From Physcomitrium patens (taxonomy: Eukaryota; Streptophyta; Bryopsida; Funariales; Funariaceae): a stretch of DNA of 64,000 nt. This document shows, piece by piece, positions 36,814-48,010 of this stretch. The stretch lies in assembly GCF_000002425.4 (NCBI RefSeq), contig NC_037260.1, positions 9,246,400 through 9,310,399 on the forward strand. The letters run 5' to 3'. The stretch's first letter is position 1, and each line of letters starts with the position of its first letter. Under the pieces are notes generated by a model. The model did no database searches, was not told the DNA's origin, and saw only the letters and a program-made list of their open reading frames with translations. The position numbers were made by a program, and so were the translations under genes.

Positions 36814-37720
36814 TTGTATATCCCAAAAAGACTAGCACGACTTCGAGTTCTTCAATCTCGCCACGATTTTCCAGCTGCGGGACATTTTGGATTCAACAAG
36901 ACCTTGGAGCTTATTTCTCGAGATTTTTGGTGGCTCCAAATGTGGAAGGATGTGAAAGATTTTGTCCTCTCCTGCGATATTTGTTCAAGATCCAAGAATC
37001 CTCGGCATCGCCCTTATGGACTCTTATAGCTATTGTCGATTCCACATCGACCATGCTCTTCAGTTTCCGTGGACTTCATTAAAGACCTGCCATCATCGAA
37101 CTCATTTGACAGCATCTTTGTCGTTTTAGATCGGCTTACAAAGATGGCGCACTTTGTCCCTTGCAAGAAGACATCATCCAGTGAAGTCTCAGCAAGACTC
37201 TTTCTCGATAATGTGTATCGATATCATGGACTACCAGATGATATAGTATTAGATCGAGGAACCCAGTTCGTATCAAAGTTTTGGAGATCTCTCTTTGAGA
37301 TACTGAAGGTGGATATCAAGCTTTCTTCGGCTTTTCATCCTCAAACTGACAGCCAAATGGAACGGGTGAATCAAGTCTTAGAACAATACTTACGATATAG
37401 CATCAACTATTAGCAAGACGATTGGACCACATATCTAGCGCTAGCCGAGTTTGCATATAACAACACCCTCCATGTGTCGACTCAATACACACCATTCTTT
37501 TTCAACTATGGGTATCATCCGAAGCTTGATTTATTGAGTCCGTCAATAAATAACAATCCAAGAGCTAAAGGATTTGCGAAACAACAATCAGAGCTTCAAA
37601 ATATATTGAAGCTTCAATTACAATTCGTTGAAGAATCCTACAAGGCATCTGCAGATAGATTTCAGAATCAAGCACCTACTTTCAAAATTGGTGATAAAGC
37701 ATGGCTTCTTTGATGGAATA
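36814..37720 (+). pseudogene. Element G integrase (fossil)
   Basis: H2C2 zinc finger (HDFPAAGHFG ... CDICSRSK, 36,857-37,003), the core with SVSVDFIKDLP (first Asp), LDRGTQFVSKFW (second Asp) and FHPQTDSQMERVNQVLEQYL (Glu helix), then a YHPKLDLL block and a GPF/Y-type C-terminal region. Confidence 0.92.
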
Positions 37721-37939
37721 TCAAGACCAAGCCACTATATGATAAGTTGGACTATCGAAGATTGGGACCATTTATCATCTAGAACCAAATCAATCCAATG
37801 GCGTACCGTTTGGAATTATCGGCTTCTATAAAGGTACATTCAGTCTTTCATGTTTCTCTGTTAGAGCCTTATCGAGAGTCATCTTTTCTTGGAAGAGTAC
37901 AATGTCCGCCACCTAGTATTGAGATCGAGAACCACGAAG

Positions 37940-38121
37940 AATACGAGGTTGAAAAGGTGTTGGATTCATGGCGAAAGTGGGACAAGTTGGAGTATCTTGT
38001 TCATTGGTGTGGCTACGACATTAATGAGCAAACGTGGGAGCGAGCTGAAAATCTCGCCAATGCGCCACAAAAAGTACAAGAGTTTCATCAACAACATGCT
38101 CATAAACTTAAGCCGGTTTGA
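37940..38121 (+). pseudogene. Element G chromodomain
   Basis: YEVEKVLDSWRKWDKLEYLV followed by HWCGYDINEQTWERAENL is a classical chromodomain with the aromatic cage region, fused to the integrase C-terminus. In chromoviruses it directs integration to marked chromatin, which agrees with the clustering of these elements outside the gene islands. Confidence 0.92.
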
Positions 38122-38261
38122 CAATAGCTTCTTTCTGAAGCTTGCTCACCCAAGAATATAAGAAAGGGGGAGAGCACCACCAAAATTTGTAGTTGATGTA
38201 GTTATTTTCTCCAAGTTAAAATAGAATTTTTTCAGTAGCCATAGTTTGGTCTTCTGATATG

Positions 38262-38612
38262 AATAGCCAAGAGATAGATACTATGCCAATCAGATTATCT
38301 CATCCGACTAGCTCACGAAGGCGTCCCCGAGATGAAGAACTGCCTACACCATAGCGACGACAGAGGATACCGAGTAATCGATCACTGGTGATTGTATTTG
38401 AATCCGAGCCTGCATACGATGGTCAGCCAAAAGGCGTGTTTGCAGGAAAATTTCATAATGAGGACATGGAAGTTCATGCTTGGTCAGAAGTTGAAGGAGT
38501 GGGCCACTACCGTTGGCTTCAAGGGCCGATGAACCACTTGCCTCGTGAACAACAGTTGGAGTTCATAGCAGATGTTATGCGACAGATCTTCATTTTTTTG
38601 CGTTGGTACTGA
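38262..38612 (+). other. Extra open stretch between chromodomain and 3' LTR of element G
   Basis: A long open stretch (38,388-38,612, 75 codons) reads GVFAGKFHNEDMEVHAWSEV and GHYRWLQGPMNHLPREQQ. It has protein-like composition, no membrane segment and no env-like feature. A similar-coding reading begins upstream near 38,262 with Ser/Arg-rich wording. I recognise no domain. It might be a captured host fragment or a lineage-specific accessory gene. Confidence 0.5.
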
Positions 38613-38645
38613 TCAACAACATTGCTTCTCAGAGACCTCAAAGCT

Positions 38646-38657
38646 AAAGGAGGGGGT
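38646..38657 (+). other. Element G polypurine tract
   Basis: AAAGGAGGGGG just upstream of the 3' LTR start (TGTTAGGG at 38,660). It is the standard plus-strand primer of LTR retrotransposons. Confidence 0.75.
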
Positions 38658-38659
38658 GA

Positions 38660-38950
38660 TGTTAGGGACATAATCTTTAGAACCTTCTAGAGACAAGTTT
38701 CTAGAACCTTCTAGAAGCAAGTCTCTGGAACCTTCTAGAAGCTTCCTAGTTGGTAGAAGTTGCTTGAAAAGCTTCCTAAATAGAAGTATATATTGAAATC
38801 GAGGCTGAAGAGTTCTTGAGTTTCGACAACACATCTCTTGGAGCTCTAGCTCACCTCTCTGGTGTTGTTCTCATCTGATTAATCTAGTTCTTGCCAGTTC
38901 TTCTTGAACTTCTTGTTAGATCTCGAGTCTGTATTTCTGTGTCCGTGACA
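38660..38950 (+). repeat. Element G 3' LTR (291 bp)
   Basis: Starts TGTTAGGGAC and ends GTCCGTGACA. Perfect heat-shock elements lie at 38,699-38,716 and 38,728-38,745, a three-block site at 38,680-38,692, and a TATA box (TATATATT) at 38,787-38,794. It lacks the 100-bp duplication seen in the 5' LTR. Confidence 0.93.
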
Positions 38951-39189
38951 ATCTGTTAAGTTCAAGTTAAATGTTATTATGAAGACATTGAATACTTTAT
39001 TTATTGGAATTTTTGAAATTCATAGATTTTTTGTAAGATTTCATGGTGATGTAAGACATGAAATAATTGAGCTTGTGATTCAATTACTTTCTTAAGCTTC
39101 TACATTTAAGAAAGTAATGTTGTAATATATGTATTCTTTCTTTAAAATGCATTAGGCACCTAACTATGGAAGATAAGTAGAAAGACAAA

Positions 39190-40790
39190 AATAATCCTAT
39201 TAAGTTTAATAGACTCTTAAATAATTATTTAAGTAATATTTAATAATTTTAATTAAACTTTAATTAATTCAAATAAATCTAAAAAAATATTATAAAAAAA
39301 ATACAAAAATTCATAAATTAATCTCAAAAAAATATAATAAAGAAATCTTAAAGAAATATAGAAATAAAACTTTAAAGAAATAATAAAGAAGCCTAAATAA
39401 ATAATAAGAATAATTTTTAAAAAATATTAAATAAATCCTAATAATTTTATTATTATTTTTAATTAAATTTTTAATTAATTTTTATTAAATCCTAGATTAA
39501 ATCCTAGATAAAATTTTATTTAAATTTCAATCAAAATCCTAACAAATCTTAACCAATTTTAGGTGAAATTCTAATTATATCCTAATTAAAACTATAATTA
39601 AAATTCTAATGAATCTTAATCAAATTCTAAGTTAGATCCTAATGAAATTCTAATAAAATCCTAAATCTCAAGTAAATCCTAATTAAATCCGAAATTCTAA
39701 CCAAATTCTAATAAAAATTCCAAATAAATCTTAATTAATTACTATAGCTATTTGAAACCTCAATAAATATTAATTGAATCATAGAACTTGACTAAAATTT
39801 TATTAAATAATTCAATTAATAAGAAATTAATAAGCACAAAAAATTTAAAAAGAATCGAACTTATCAATTGCAAAAAAAACTTTTAAAATATCTTAGTTGT
39901 TGGTTGCCTTCCTTTTCCAACTTGAATGTTGATCTTTCAACAAAGATTGCTCCTTACTAAATCATTCAATGTCTCCAAATTTTTTTATTTTATATAGATA
40001 TTTAAGTCTTAATTTCTCTTATTAAACTTTTTTTAAAGAAAATTAGCACATATTGCTAGATTTTGAAATCTTTTATTGACCGTAAATCTCAATTATCTAA
40101 GACCATAATCCACAAAAACTCTTGTATTCTTTAATCTTATAACTTAATTGATCTCAAATTTCTCATACACATTTCTAATAAGCACAACAAAAAACTTTCA
40201 AATTTTCATCCATAGATATGTAAAGAAACTCATAAAATCTTTAGATTTATAAACTTGTTTTTATTTTTTAAAATCTAATCCTACCAACTACATCATTAAT
40301 TTTTAAAATCTCTCAAAACCTAAATATTAATCCAAATGATATGAAATTAAATAATTTTTTTTTTAAGAGTCTATTCTCAAAATTTATTTTTTATTATGCA
40401 AAAAAATCTTTGAAGCAATATTGATACTTGGTTATGTGCCTTGTGATTTGATTTTGATGTTGATTAGTAATTGATCCTCTTGGAATCAATTCTTGTTTTT
40501 TTGAGATAATTTTTGCTAAAATCAACTTCTAATTCTCTCCTACATATGTTTATATGCTTTATTCATCTTATCTTTTTATTTTGCCTTATTTATGGCCATA
40601 CAAAGTAAGTAGAATCTATTTGTATAAAAAACAATTTTAATACTATAAGATATTATTATTTGCATATCTTTTATTTATATTTTTATATTATATCTCTTTA
40701 ATTAAGGTCTTCTATAATAAAATATTTTCTTTCTTCTTTCACCTAATAGCTATGTTACTACATGATAGTGGTGGTGCTTATATCTCAATA
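39190..40790 (-). mobile_element. Element H: LTR-plus-leader piece of the element B family inserted in element F
   Basis: 40,370-40,785 matches the element B LTR (TTATGGCCATACAAAGTAAGTAGAA; AGCTATGTTAC near the end), and 39,430-40,370 matches its leader, including the short-period AT array. No gag or pol is present. The gag of element F resumes at about 40,795. It is either truncated by deletion or a non-autonomous form. Confidence 0.75.
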
Positions 40791-40794
40791 AGGA

Positions 40795-43700
40795 AATTTA
40801 TCCATTTAATAATATAAGAAGCCTTGGATTAGTCTTCTAAAAAAGTTTGATGGTACACCTTCCAAGTTTCAAGGATTTATTAACTAAATTTGATTGGTAA
40901 CTTTTCTAAAACTTGAGTGTTATTCAACAAAGGGATCATAAGTTGGTTTAATAGAAACCTTGCTGATAAGACAAGCCTTATCTTCGATTTTTTCTTTATT
41001 TGAAAAGAGATCTTCAATCTTGAGCAACTTTGAAGCTTTCTTGGAAGCATTTGTAGAGGCATTTGGAGAACATGATAAGGCTCGATAGGCAATAAGAAAG
41101 ATTTGCTAATTATGTCAAGGATCATGGTCTATATTAATTTATACATCTAATTTTAGGTAATTGATTTGTGACATCAATTGAGATGAATAAGCTTTTTTAA
41201 GCTAATTCTATTGAAAACTAAAGGATGATGTGAAAGACCTATTATTATTATCACTTGATCTTTAAATATTCAATGAAATTATCAACTGAGTTGTAAAGTA
41301 TAATAATTGATTATTTCAACACCATCAAGATTAACGCTTGTGGATTTTGACAAAACAATACATTAGAAATTTGTACTTTATTGCTTCAACAAATATATTA
41401 TTTTTAAATTTTGGAGCTAAGGATATGTAAATTAATATAGTATAATTCAAATATTTTATATCAAAGAAAAAAAGCATTGATTTAAATAACGTTTATGCTT
41501 GTATTGTGTTGAAAGAAACTACAAATCTAGAAATTGTCCAAGGAAGCAATATACAACTAAGACTAGGAATACTATTATTCAAGAAAATACAAAAGCCAAG
41601 CTATAATAAATACCATGTAGGTGGATATCCTAATACCTCAAATACATTAAGGTCCCTCTTTCTCTCTACTCAACCTACTCATTGTTTTTCTGTAACTTTA
41701 TTTTTAGGCCTACAAAACTATAGCTCCAGCTCATTTATGCAATTCCAGCTTGTGAAGAAGCAAGTTCTTTAGTAGATATTCCAAAGTAGTATAAAAAAAT
41801 TCAAGATGTTTTTTTAAAAAAGAATACTAATATATTGCCAAAACATTGGCCATATGATTGTACAATTGATATTCAAGATTATATATCAAATTAAAAAAAT
41901 GTGCATTCCATCAATCAAAAAGTGGAATTTTTTGGATATATTATATTCAATGAAAGCCTATCGATGGACCCAAAGAAAGTTTAAGCTATAATAGAGTAGG
42001 CAACTCAAAAGATAGTACATAATGTACATGTTTTTTTTTATTTGTTAATTTCTATCAAATATTTATGAAGAATTATTTCTAAGTTGCTGCTCTTTTCACT
42101 CAATTGATATCCAAAGATAAATTAGACTAGGATCCTCAAGCACAAAAGGCTTTTCAAGATTTAAAGGTAGCTTTTATTACAATTCTAAACTTAGTGCATC
42201 CAGATTTTTTAAAGACTTTTTTTTTAGAATTTCATGCCTTTGACTTTGTATTAGGAGCTATACTATCATAAATAGAAAAATATAGAAAGTCATACCAAGT
42301 TGCATTCTATTCTAGAAAGTTTTTAGCTGCAAAGATCAATTATGAGATTCACGATAAAAAAACTTCTTATAATTGTAGGTTTTTTTTATGAATGGTATCA
42401 ATTATTAGAAGGTACTATACATCTTTTGGTTATATATACAAATCACAAAAACTTGAAGTATTTTATATCAACTTGGATTCTAAACACTGTTAAGCTTGTT
42501 GAAATATGTCATTATCTCATTTTGATTTTATGATTACATATTGACAAAGAAAGTAGCAAGGAGTATTAGACTTTTTATTAAGGAGATCATATCTTGCTCC
42601 AAAGGCCAAAAAAGTAGCATTTGATTAGTAATATACTACTCTCTTAAAGCTAGAATAATTTTATTTTTGTACTATTTTTAGGATTATTTCTATTGATTCA
42701 TATAGTATCAACTAAAAATTGATTAATTTTTAATATCAAGCAATGTCCTGACAACAACAAGTTCAAGTTTTTGGAAGTTCTTTTGTATTTTGAAGATCAT
42801 TTATATATTCCACAAGGATCAACATGACTTTGTGTTCTTCAATCTTTTCATGATTTTCCAACTATAAGATATTTTAGATTTAAAAAAATATTTAAGCTTA
42901 TTTCTAGAGATTTTTTATGGCCTCAAATGTAAAAGACTGTAAAAGCCTTTGTTTTCTTGTATGACATTCATTCAAGATCCAAGACTTTTCAACATTACTC
43001 TTATGGACTTCTACAACCATTATCAATTTTAAAGCAACTATAGTCTTCCATATCAATGGATTTCATCATTGATTTGCTACCATTAGCTATATTTGATGTT
43101 ATCTTTGTTGTTGTGGATTGACTTCTAAAAATGATATATTTTGTCTTATCCAAAAATTCAATTTTTGGAAAAGAAACATTAAGGCTCATTCTTGACAATA
43201 TATATATCAATATCATGGCCTACTTGATGACATCATTTTTTATCAAGAACTTCAATTTATATCAAAATTTTAGGAGTTTCTATTTAAAATATTAAAGGTG
43301 GATATCAAAATTTTCTATGCCTTCAATCTTCAAATCAATGATCAAATAGAATGAGTTAATTAAATTTTGGAGTAATATTTGCAGTATACCATCAACTACT
43401 AATAAGATGATTAGACCTTGTATTTATCTTTGGCAAAGTTTGCTTATAATAATAATTTTTATGCTTTAATTCAGCAAACACTACTTTATTCCAATTATGG
43501 TTATCATCCAAAGCTTGATTTATTAAATATATTAAAGGATTAAAAACCGAGCAATTGAAGATCTTACAAAATAATTATCAGAGCTTTGAAGATTTATTTT
43601 ATAAGCAACTAAAGATTCTTACAAAAATTCTTTAGATGAATTTAGAAAAGAATCCATGCTTCTTAAGTTGAGGATAAACTACGGCTTCTTTAACAAAATA

Positions 43701-44110
43701 TCAAGACTAATCGACCTTGTCATAAGTTAGACTACCAAAGATTAGAGCCATTTTATATTTAAAAGTAAATTGATCTAGTGGCTTATTAATAGAAACCATC
43801 TACATCCATGAAAGTACATCTACTCTTTTATATTTTTTTTTAGATGCTTATTTAGAATCAACTATTTCAAAAAGAATACAACCATCACCACCTTGCATTG
43901 AAATAGATAATTATGTAGAATATGAAGTAGAAAGGATCCTTGATTCTTAGCAAATGAGAGGCATGTTGGAGTATTTTATTCATTGGTATGGTTACAATAT
44001 GAATGAGTGTATGTAGAAACTAGCAAAAAATATAGTTAATATGCTACAAAAAGTATAGGAGTTTCATTGATGCTATCTTCAAAAATCTAAACCTATTTTA
44101 GAATGACTTC
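40795..44110 (+). pseudogene. Element F gag-pol remainder (fossil)
   Basis: Follows the young element domain by domain: gag (SKFQGFIN wording near 40,865), protease remnant, late RT/RNase H (about 41,900-42,600), integrase (about 42,780-43,480), C-terminal region and chromodomain (EYFIHWYGYNMNE wording at about 43,971-44,010). Part of the interior is missing. Heavily decayed. Confidence 0.85.
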
Positions 44111-44499
44111 TCTATAGAGCTACAACTAGGATATTATATATAACAAAGAAAACAAGTATTGCTTACAACAACCTCAGAGTTTAGTGTATCTAGTTTATGT
44201 TCCAATATACTGAATTGAAAAGTATTTAAAGAGTCTTTAAATCATGAATTTCAAAGTAGAACTAGAGTTGGAGCATTCCTTATTACTACTACAAGATCAA
44301 CCTTTTCAACTCTCACAACTTTTGTAGGATCATCCTTAAGATGAAGCTGGACCTTCTTAAAGAAAGAAACATCTACACTATAGTCAACTCAAAAAAAAAT
44401 CTTAAAGATAATGCTCGAGCTTTGATCATTCTATTACAAAGATGAAACCAAATCTCGTTGTGAAACTAGGAGTTGAAAGAAGAGGTGATCTAAGATATA

Positions 44500-44790
44500 T
44501 TCAAGAAGAAGATTTTTAAAATATTCTTAAAATATTTTATCAAGTTCTAAAAGGTTCTAGAAGATTTTTATAATATTTTTATATAAGGTTTTAAAATATT
44601 TTTAAAATATTTTAATAAAAGATTTTAGAAAGATTTTTATTATACTCTAAAAAGTTTTTAGAAGGTTTTTAAAATATTTTAGCAAATTTTAGAAAGTTCT
44701 AGGAAGATTAATAAAGTCCAAAAAGCTTCCTAGAGTTTTTTTGACTTTAAATAATATGGAACTTTTTGACAAGATTTTTAAAGTTTTTTC
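44500..44790 (+). repeat. 3' LTR relic of element F
   Basis: Parallels 32,370-32,570 (GATTTTTAAAATATTCT, TTCTAGAAGATT, AGTTCTAGGAAG, AAAGCTTCCTAG, ATATGGAAC). It is cut off where an inverted fragment of another element begins. Confidence 0.7.
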
Positions 44791-44814
44791 ATCTTCAAGC
44801 AATCTTATGAATTC

Positions 44815-45370
44815 AACTTGAGTAAATCCATTGAAGTATTGGGAAGGATACAATTTTAGATAAAGCTTGAAGTGTTGTAGAAGCCTTCAAAATATTGATC
44901 TTATTCAATGAAACTTTTGTAACATATTAAACTTTGTCTCTCTTATATTTGTAGTAGTAAGACTTTTTGGATTCAATTATAAAATTAATCTAATTGTTTT
45001 TTTTTTTTTTTTTTTTTTTTAACTATACAACTTTTTGGCATAAACATCGGATCTCATTGTTGACTTCATTTATATATGTGATAATTGTACCACCATGATT
45101 GATGTTGGAAATAAATGAAATTTTTATACTAATTGTATTAACAAACTTATAAAAATGCATAATAGTTTTAAATCTATTGTCATTTTTGCCAAGTATAGCA
45201 TCCATATTTTTACTTCCATTTCTATAATAATTGACCTTGAAAAATCTACAAGTTAAATTAGAAGAGAATAATTTGTAACCTTCAATATTAAATGGAATTT
45301 ATTACCAAGAAGGATAGTCCACTTTGTTTTTAACAATGTTAGAAAATGAAAATTGTTAGTTTATAAGTAG
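44815..45370 (-). mobile_element. Element I: gag fragment of the element D family
   Basis: Matches 18,690-19,200 in the same orientation (AACTTGA-TAAATCCATT, CAAAATTTTGATCTT-TTC, TCTCTTATA-TT). A T-run of about 26 bases at 44,995-45,020 interrupts it. It abuts the LTR relic of element F with no gap. Confidence 0.7.
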
Positions 45371-46442
45371 ATAGTCTACAATCTTTAAAATAGAATAAAT
45401 GAAGTGGAATAATTTATTCACTTCAATAACAAAATAAAAATAGTGAATTAGCATTTTTGTCAAATTGTCAAAGATATAAATCACAAACAATCAAAATATC
45501 AATACACTCTTGTGCTATTCAAAGATAATAGATATTCATTCAAAGATAATATAATTTTAAACTAGAATGAATATTGTTTAAAAATCATATTATAGAACTT
45601 CTAACCACTTTGGCAAAAATACAAGAAACAATATCCAGCCAAAAGTTGAAAATTGTTGGGCCAAAAATGCATGAAATAATGATAATATTGATCATCATCA
45701 CTGTCATGGAAAAAGAAAGCGTTGAAAATAGACAAGAAATAGGCATAAGAGATTCTTACACAATAGCTGAACCACCGCTAAATGGCCGATTATTCTTTTT
45801 GGCATGCTCGGTTGATTGATTGATATAGTGGGATAGATGGATAGATACATAAGAAAGAGGGCTTACTCCTTGCTGAGCATGCTTGCTTGTTTGTTCGCTG
45901 GCTTGCGTGCTCATCCAAGCACTGTGTCGGAGTGCGTGCGTGGGTGGCTGCAACTCAATCGAAGCTGAACGCTTGGCATCGGAAGCTGATTAGCTGAGTT
46001 TTTTTTTTTTTTTTTTTTTTTTTGTTTGTTTTGTTTTGTTTTATCGTCTCTGCCAGTTCCACGCCCCATTCCATTTCCCTCTATCTGGCTGCCTGGCTCT
46101 CACATCAGTCGCACAGGATGTCTCGCCCACTCTAACACAGAACTCATCTTCTTATTTCTTCTTCTGATTCTTCTTCTGTGTCCTCATTCTTGCATTGCGT
46201 TATGCGTCTTGCCGCGAGCGTGTTGTGCGTTCAACTCCATTGCCATCTTTGCTAACCAAGAATTTGGGTTGGGTTTCAAATTGGGTAGAGAGTGATGCAG
46301 TGGGTGAAGGTTTGAGAGAGTTGAGTATTGTTCTATTTTTGGTGGGGTTGTTTGTTCAGTAAGGAGAGGAGTTGAGGAGGAGGAGGAGGAAGGAGAGGAG
46401 GAGTTAGTGGGTTGGTGAAGAGGTTTCTGTGATCGGGGGTTG
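45371..46442. other. Intergenic DNA and SSU72 promoter/leader
   Basis: AT-rich until about 45,750, then GC-richer. Contains a 25-base T-run at 45,999-46,023, a TTTTG run after it, CT-rich sequence (46,140-46,190) and GAG repeats (46,373-46,405) typical of plant 5' leaders. No other gene seen. Confidence 0.5.
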
Positions 46443-46854
46443 ATGAAGCTGCGCCATGCGATGGTGTGCGCGAGCAACCAGAATCGCAGCATGGAGGCGC
46501 ATGCTCTGCTGCAGAGGCAGGGGCTGAATGTTAGCTCCTACGGGACTGGGTCGCACGTGAAATTGCCCGGGCCCTCGGCGAGGGAGCCGAATGTGTATTC
46601 GTTCGGGACGCCGTACCGGGTCATGCTTGAGGACTTGATGAAGAAAGATCCGGAATTGTATCCTCTGTTGCGTTTGATTTTTGTTTTTCTCTGTTTGGGC
46701 TGAATGGGCGCGGTGAGTTGAGGCTGTTGTTCCGAGGGGTTGTCGGGTTGATTTTGCCTGCCGAATCCGCTCAATCGAACATGTCGTGACTCTGATTGTG
46801 CCGTTTGAAGATGCGCGTATTCAGAGATACTGCCCGTGTGTGTGTGTGTGTGTA

Positions 46855-46886
<32 letters not shown>

Positions 46887-48010
46887 TTCAGAGTTAAGTA
46901 GTATCATCTGAACCTCCGCTTTAATTCACTGCGCATAGCGCACTGTCTGTCTAGGGTTTAGAAACGGGCTCTACAGCTTCCACCAATCGAAATCTTTCAG
47001 AATTGAAAACAATTCAGACAGGACTTCAGAATGGCATGCAATTAACTTGTTGCGGATAGGTAGTTATGTTGCAAGCTAGCCTGGCTCCTTTGGGGGAGTT
47101 TAGTTTTATTTTGTTTTAATTTATTTTTTCTTTTCATCCTTGGTTTGTCAATCAAATTAATTACTTTACGTAGGCCGCGAAGTTGCATAAGATAAATTAT
47201 TCAGTAATGGTTCCTCCACGTGTAAATTGGTCTATGTTGTTATTGGAGTTCTGCCTTGACTTTGGTGATGAACAGGTACAAGCGAAATGGTTTACTGCAA
47301 ATGTTGAAACGCAATTTAGGCGTGAAAGAGGCACCCCAGCGGTGGCAAGACAACGCAGCAGACGGCACTTTCGATGTTGTGTTCACCTTTGAAGAGAGAG
47401 TTTTTGACACGGTGATCGACGGTACGTCCGTTTTCATCAGCTTTCAAAACATTTCACCTACAACACATCTGATGTGCCTCAAGTCATACGTTAACATGTG
47501 CTAGTAAATGAATGGTTAGTTTGGAGTTTCAAACTCTTTTCTTCTTATATGAACTTGTATCTGTGCTGCAAAATGGTTGCAAATGGTAACAGTCAATATT
47601 CCATGTTTTTTCGGAGGTGGGCACTCATTGTGATTTGATTTTCCTATTGGACTACAGATCTTGAGAACAGAGAGACGAATTTGATGAAGTTAGCATTAAT
47701 AATCAACATGGACGTGAAAGACAATCACGACGAGGCTGCAATTGGCGGCAAACTTGCGCTTGACCTGTGCCAAAGGGTAAGGACTCGGCCTCTACATGGC
47801 TCATGAAACGCAAGGTGGGTGTTCAAAGCACATGATTTTCCAAGTAGGTCTTGTCTTATGGAACGTCCCAGTCCCGATTAGTGAAAGATTTCCTCTTGTG
47901 CCGTGCAGCTGGAACAAGCAGATGCTTGGGAAGACGAAATCGACGACATCGTCTCTCGGTTTGAAAAGCAACATAGGAGAAGGCTTATGTACACAATCCG
48001 CTTTTACTGA
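46443..48010 (+). CDS. SSU72: SSU72-type RNA polymerase II CTD phosphatase, 4 exons
   Basis: Exons 46,443-46,657, 47,276-47,421, 47,658-47,776 and 47,909-48,010 join in frame to 193 residues, the usual family length. The N-terminus has the low-molecular-weight-phosphatase P-loop C-X5-R (Cys9-ASNQN-Arg15-Ser16); Asp142 in VKDNHDEAA fits the catalytic aspartate loop. The C-terminus ends RRRLMYTIRFY, close to the family's conserved end. In other eukaryotes SSU72 removes Ser5/Ser7 phosphate from the Pol II C-terminal domain within the cleavage/polyadenylation factor, in the nucleus. The first intron has minor-spliceosome (U12) signals; the other two are ordinary GT-AG. The start is the first ATG giving MKLRHAMVCASNQNRSMEAH. 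No decay is seen. Confidence 0.96.
46658..47275 (+). other. U12-type intron in SSU72 (intron 1)
   Basis: The only junction that keeps the conserved DPELYKRNG reading uses donor GTATCCTCTG and acceptor ...GAACAG. The donor matches the U12 consensus (A/G)TATCCTTT at all but one position, and CCTTGACT at 47,254-47,261 matches the U12 branch-site consensus TCCTTRAC. The branch A (47,259) lies 16 bases before the intron end, within the U12 range. The intron also holds (TG)n and (TA)n tracts at 46,836-46,884. Confidence 0.85.

Larger units (their letters stand above)
32952..38950 (+). mobile_element. Element G: young chromovirus (Ty3/gypsy with chromodomain)
   Basis: A complete layout is visible: 5' LTR 32,952-33,343, primer-site-like sequence, gag, protease, RT, RNase H, integrase, chromodomain, extra 3' open stretch, polypurine tract, 3' LTR 38,660-38,950. 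Flanks ATCTC (32,947-32,951) and ATCTG (38,951-38,955) fit a 5-bp target duplication with one change. The LTRs differ at about ten of 291 aligned sites by eye (about 96-97% identity), so it is far younger than its neighbours. It is nevertheless broken, with a modest number of breaks. Confidence 0.92.
32360..44790 (+). mobile_element. Element F: old chromovirus copy interrupted by two later insertions
   Basis: Pieces in order are LTR 32,360-32,770; leader and gag start 32,771-32,951; [young element 32,952-38,950]; gag continuation 38,951-39,180; [element-B-family insert 39,190-40,790]; gag to chromodomain 40,795-44,100; downstream region; LTR relic about 44,500-44,790. The gag pieces on either side of each insert match consecutive parts of the young element's gag, which proves the nesting. 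It is heavily C-to-T decayed and broken, with many breaks and some missing interior. Confidence 0.85.
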
